Positions 5,214 to 5,574 of a stretch of DNA of 5,574 nucleotides are shown here, in pieces. The stretch spans positions 1 to 5,574 of the forward strand of contig DNPO01000169.1 in NCBI GenBank assembly GCA_003501375.1, given 5' to 3'. Within the stretch, counting starts at the first letter, position 1, and each line of letters opens with the position of its first letter. Position numbers and translations under genes: made by a program. This DNA is from Candidatus Sumerlaeota bacterium. Lineage in GTDB: Bacteria; Sumerlaeota; Sumerlaeia; UBA8349. The notes under the pieces are model-generated. The model saw only the letters and a program-made list of their open reading frames with translations, was not told the DNA's origin and did no database searches.

Positions 5214-5574
5214 TTAGTGGGTTCCGTCTAAAGTTGTTTTTAACAACAGGTAGGCATCCAGAAAATATTTAACCGCCCAACTGATTTCCGCATCGGGGAA
5301 GTAGGTCGCGCCCTCGCCGTACCCGCCAAAGAATCCGCCCGATGTGTTTTGCAGCGACGCCACGTGCCAGAAGGCGCGGCGTGCGCGATCCGTCTCGCCA
5401 AGGCGTGCCCAGATCACGGCGTATTGCGCCAGCCCGGTGGAGCAAACCCACGGCGCTCCGGCGTAGCCGGGAATGGCTCCGTCGCCGCGTTGGTGCGCCT
5501 GCATTTTTTGCATGATGCCGCGTGCGTGTTTTTCTTCGTCCAAGTCCAGCAGCGCTTCGACGATGTAGGCGTGA
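5214..5574 (-). CDS. alpha/alpha-toroid (prenyltransferase/squalene-cyclase-like) protein, C-terminal part, cut by window edge
   Basis: The frame is open to the right edge, so the 119 residues visible are the C-terminal end of a longer protein whose start is outside the window; a TTG at 5543 is internal, not a start. The segment shows two toroid-type turns: QRGDGAIPGY (28-37) and QNTSGGFFGGYG (75-86). Each is followed by a helix, STGLAQYAVIWARLG (45-59) and DAEISWAVKYFLDAYLL (94-110). This matches the Q-x-x-(D/G)-G-(S/F) pattern of prenyltransferase/squalene oxidase repeats, a fold shared with polysaccharide-active enzymes. No function can be assigned; a role in surface glycan or lipid modification together with the next gene's methyltransferase is a guess. 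It is directly followed, in frame, by that gene. Confidence 0.7.
   Translation of the reverse strand, partial: HAYIVEALLDLDEEKHARGIMQKMQAHQRGDGAIPGYAGAPWVCSTGLAQYAVIWARLGETDRARRAFWHVASLQNTSGGFFGGYGEGATYFPDAEISWAVKYFLDAYLLLKTTLDGTH
5233..5247 (-). repeat. small inverted repeat before the coupled start
   Basis: GTTGTT (5233-5238) and AACAAC (5242-5247) form a perfect 6-bp stem with a 3-base loop, inside the last codons of the toroid gene and about 20 bases before the start of the methyltransferase gene. It could influence coupled translation, but it is AT-rich and may be chance. Confidence 0.2.

Noticed and set aside
5541..5543. TTG at 5543 as the start of the right-hand gene
   Set aside because: The frame stays open to the window edge and the upstream residues (HAYIVEALLD) continue the helical pattern, so the gene starts outside the window.

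Overview
The window looks like ordinary bacterial chromosome, fairly GC-rich in its genes and AT-rich between them. It holds four complete protein genes and one cut by the right edge. No rRNA, tRNA, CRISPR array or transposase is visible. The source organism cannot be fixed from sequence reading alone. The short ThiC form (474 aa, not the roughly 630 aa proteobacterial form), an orphan MacB/FtsX-type permease, and alpha/alpha-toroid proteins beside a SAM methyltransferase would fit an environmental Chloroflexota (Anaerolineae-like) genome. That is a tentative inference.

Left region (1-289) is non-coding. It has a GC-rich double hairpin (18-46, 59-71), two moderate promoter candidates, a possible hairpin plus T-run (115-165), and a leader before thiC that can fold in two mutually exclusive ways (about 215-259). 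No TPP riboswitch (THI box) consensus is recognisable, which is unusual for thiC.

The plus-strand block carries thiC (290-1714, pyrimidine branch of thiamine synthesis), a 5-formyltetrahydrofolate cyclo-ligase gene (1877-2488) and an FtsX/MacB-like ABC permease without an adjacent ATPase (2520-3806). The 162-base gap after thiC holds a near-consensus sigma-70 promoter (TTGACA, 17 bp, CATAAT), so the cyclo-ligase and permease probably form their own unit. A hairpin with a T6 tail (3793-3828) sits over the permease stop codon and is a convincing intrinsic terminator.

The minus-strand block converges on the plus block with no bases between the two stop codons. It carries a gene cut by the right edge that encodes an alpha/alpha-toroid (prenyltransferase/squalene-cyclase-like) protein. 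Next comes a 468 aa protein with a toroid-like helical N-terminal half and a class I SAM methyltransferase C-terminal half. Their junction is TAA directly followed by ATG in the same reading frame, so one stop codon separates them. They are probably translationally coupled, or are the two halves of a split ancestral gene. Their substrate is unknown.
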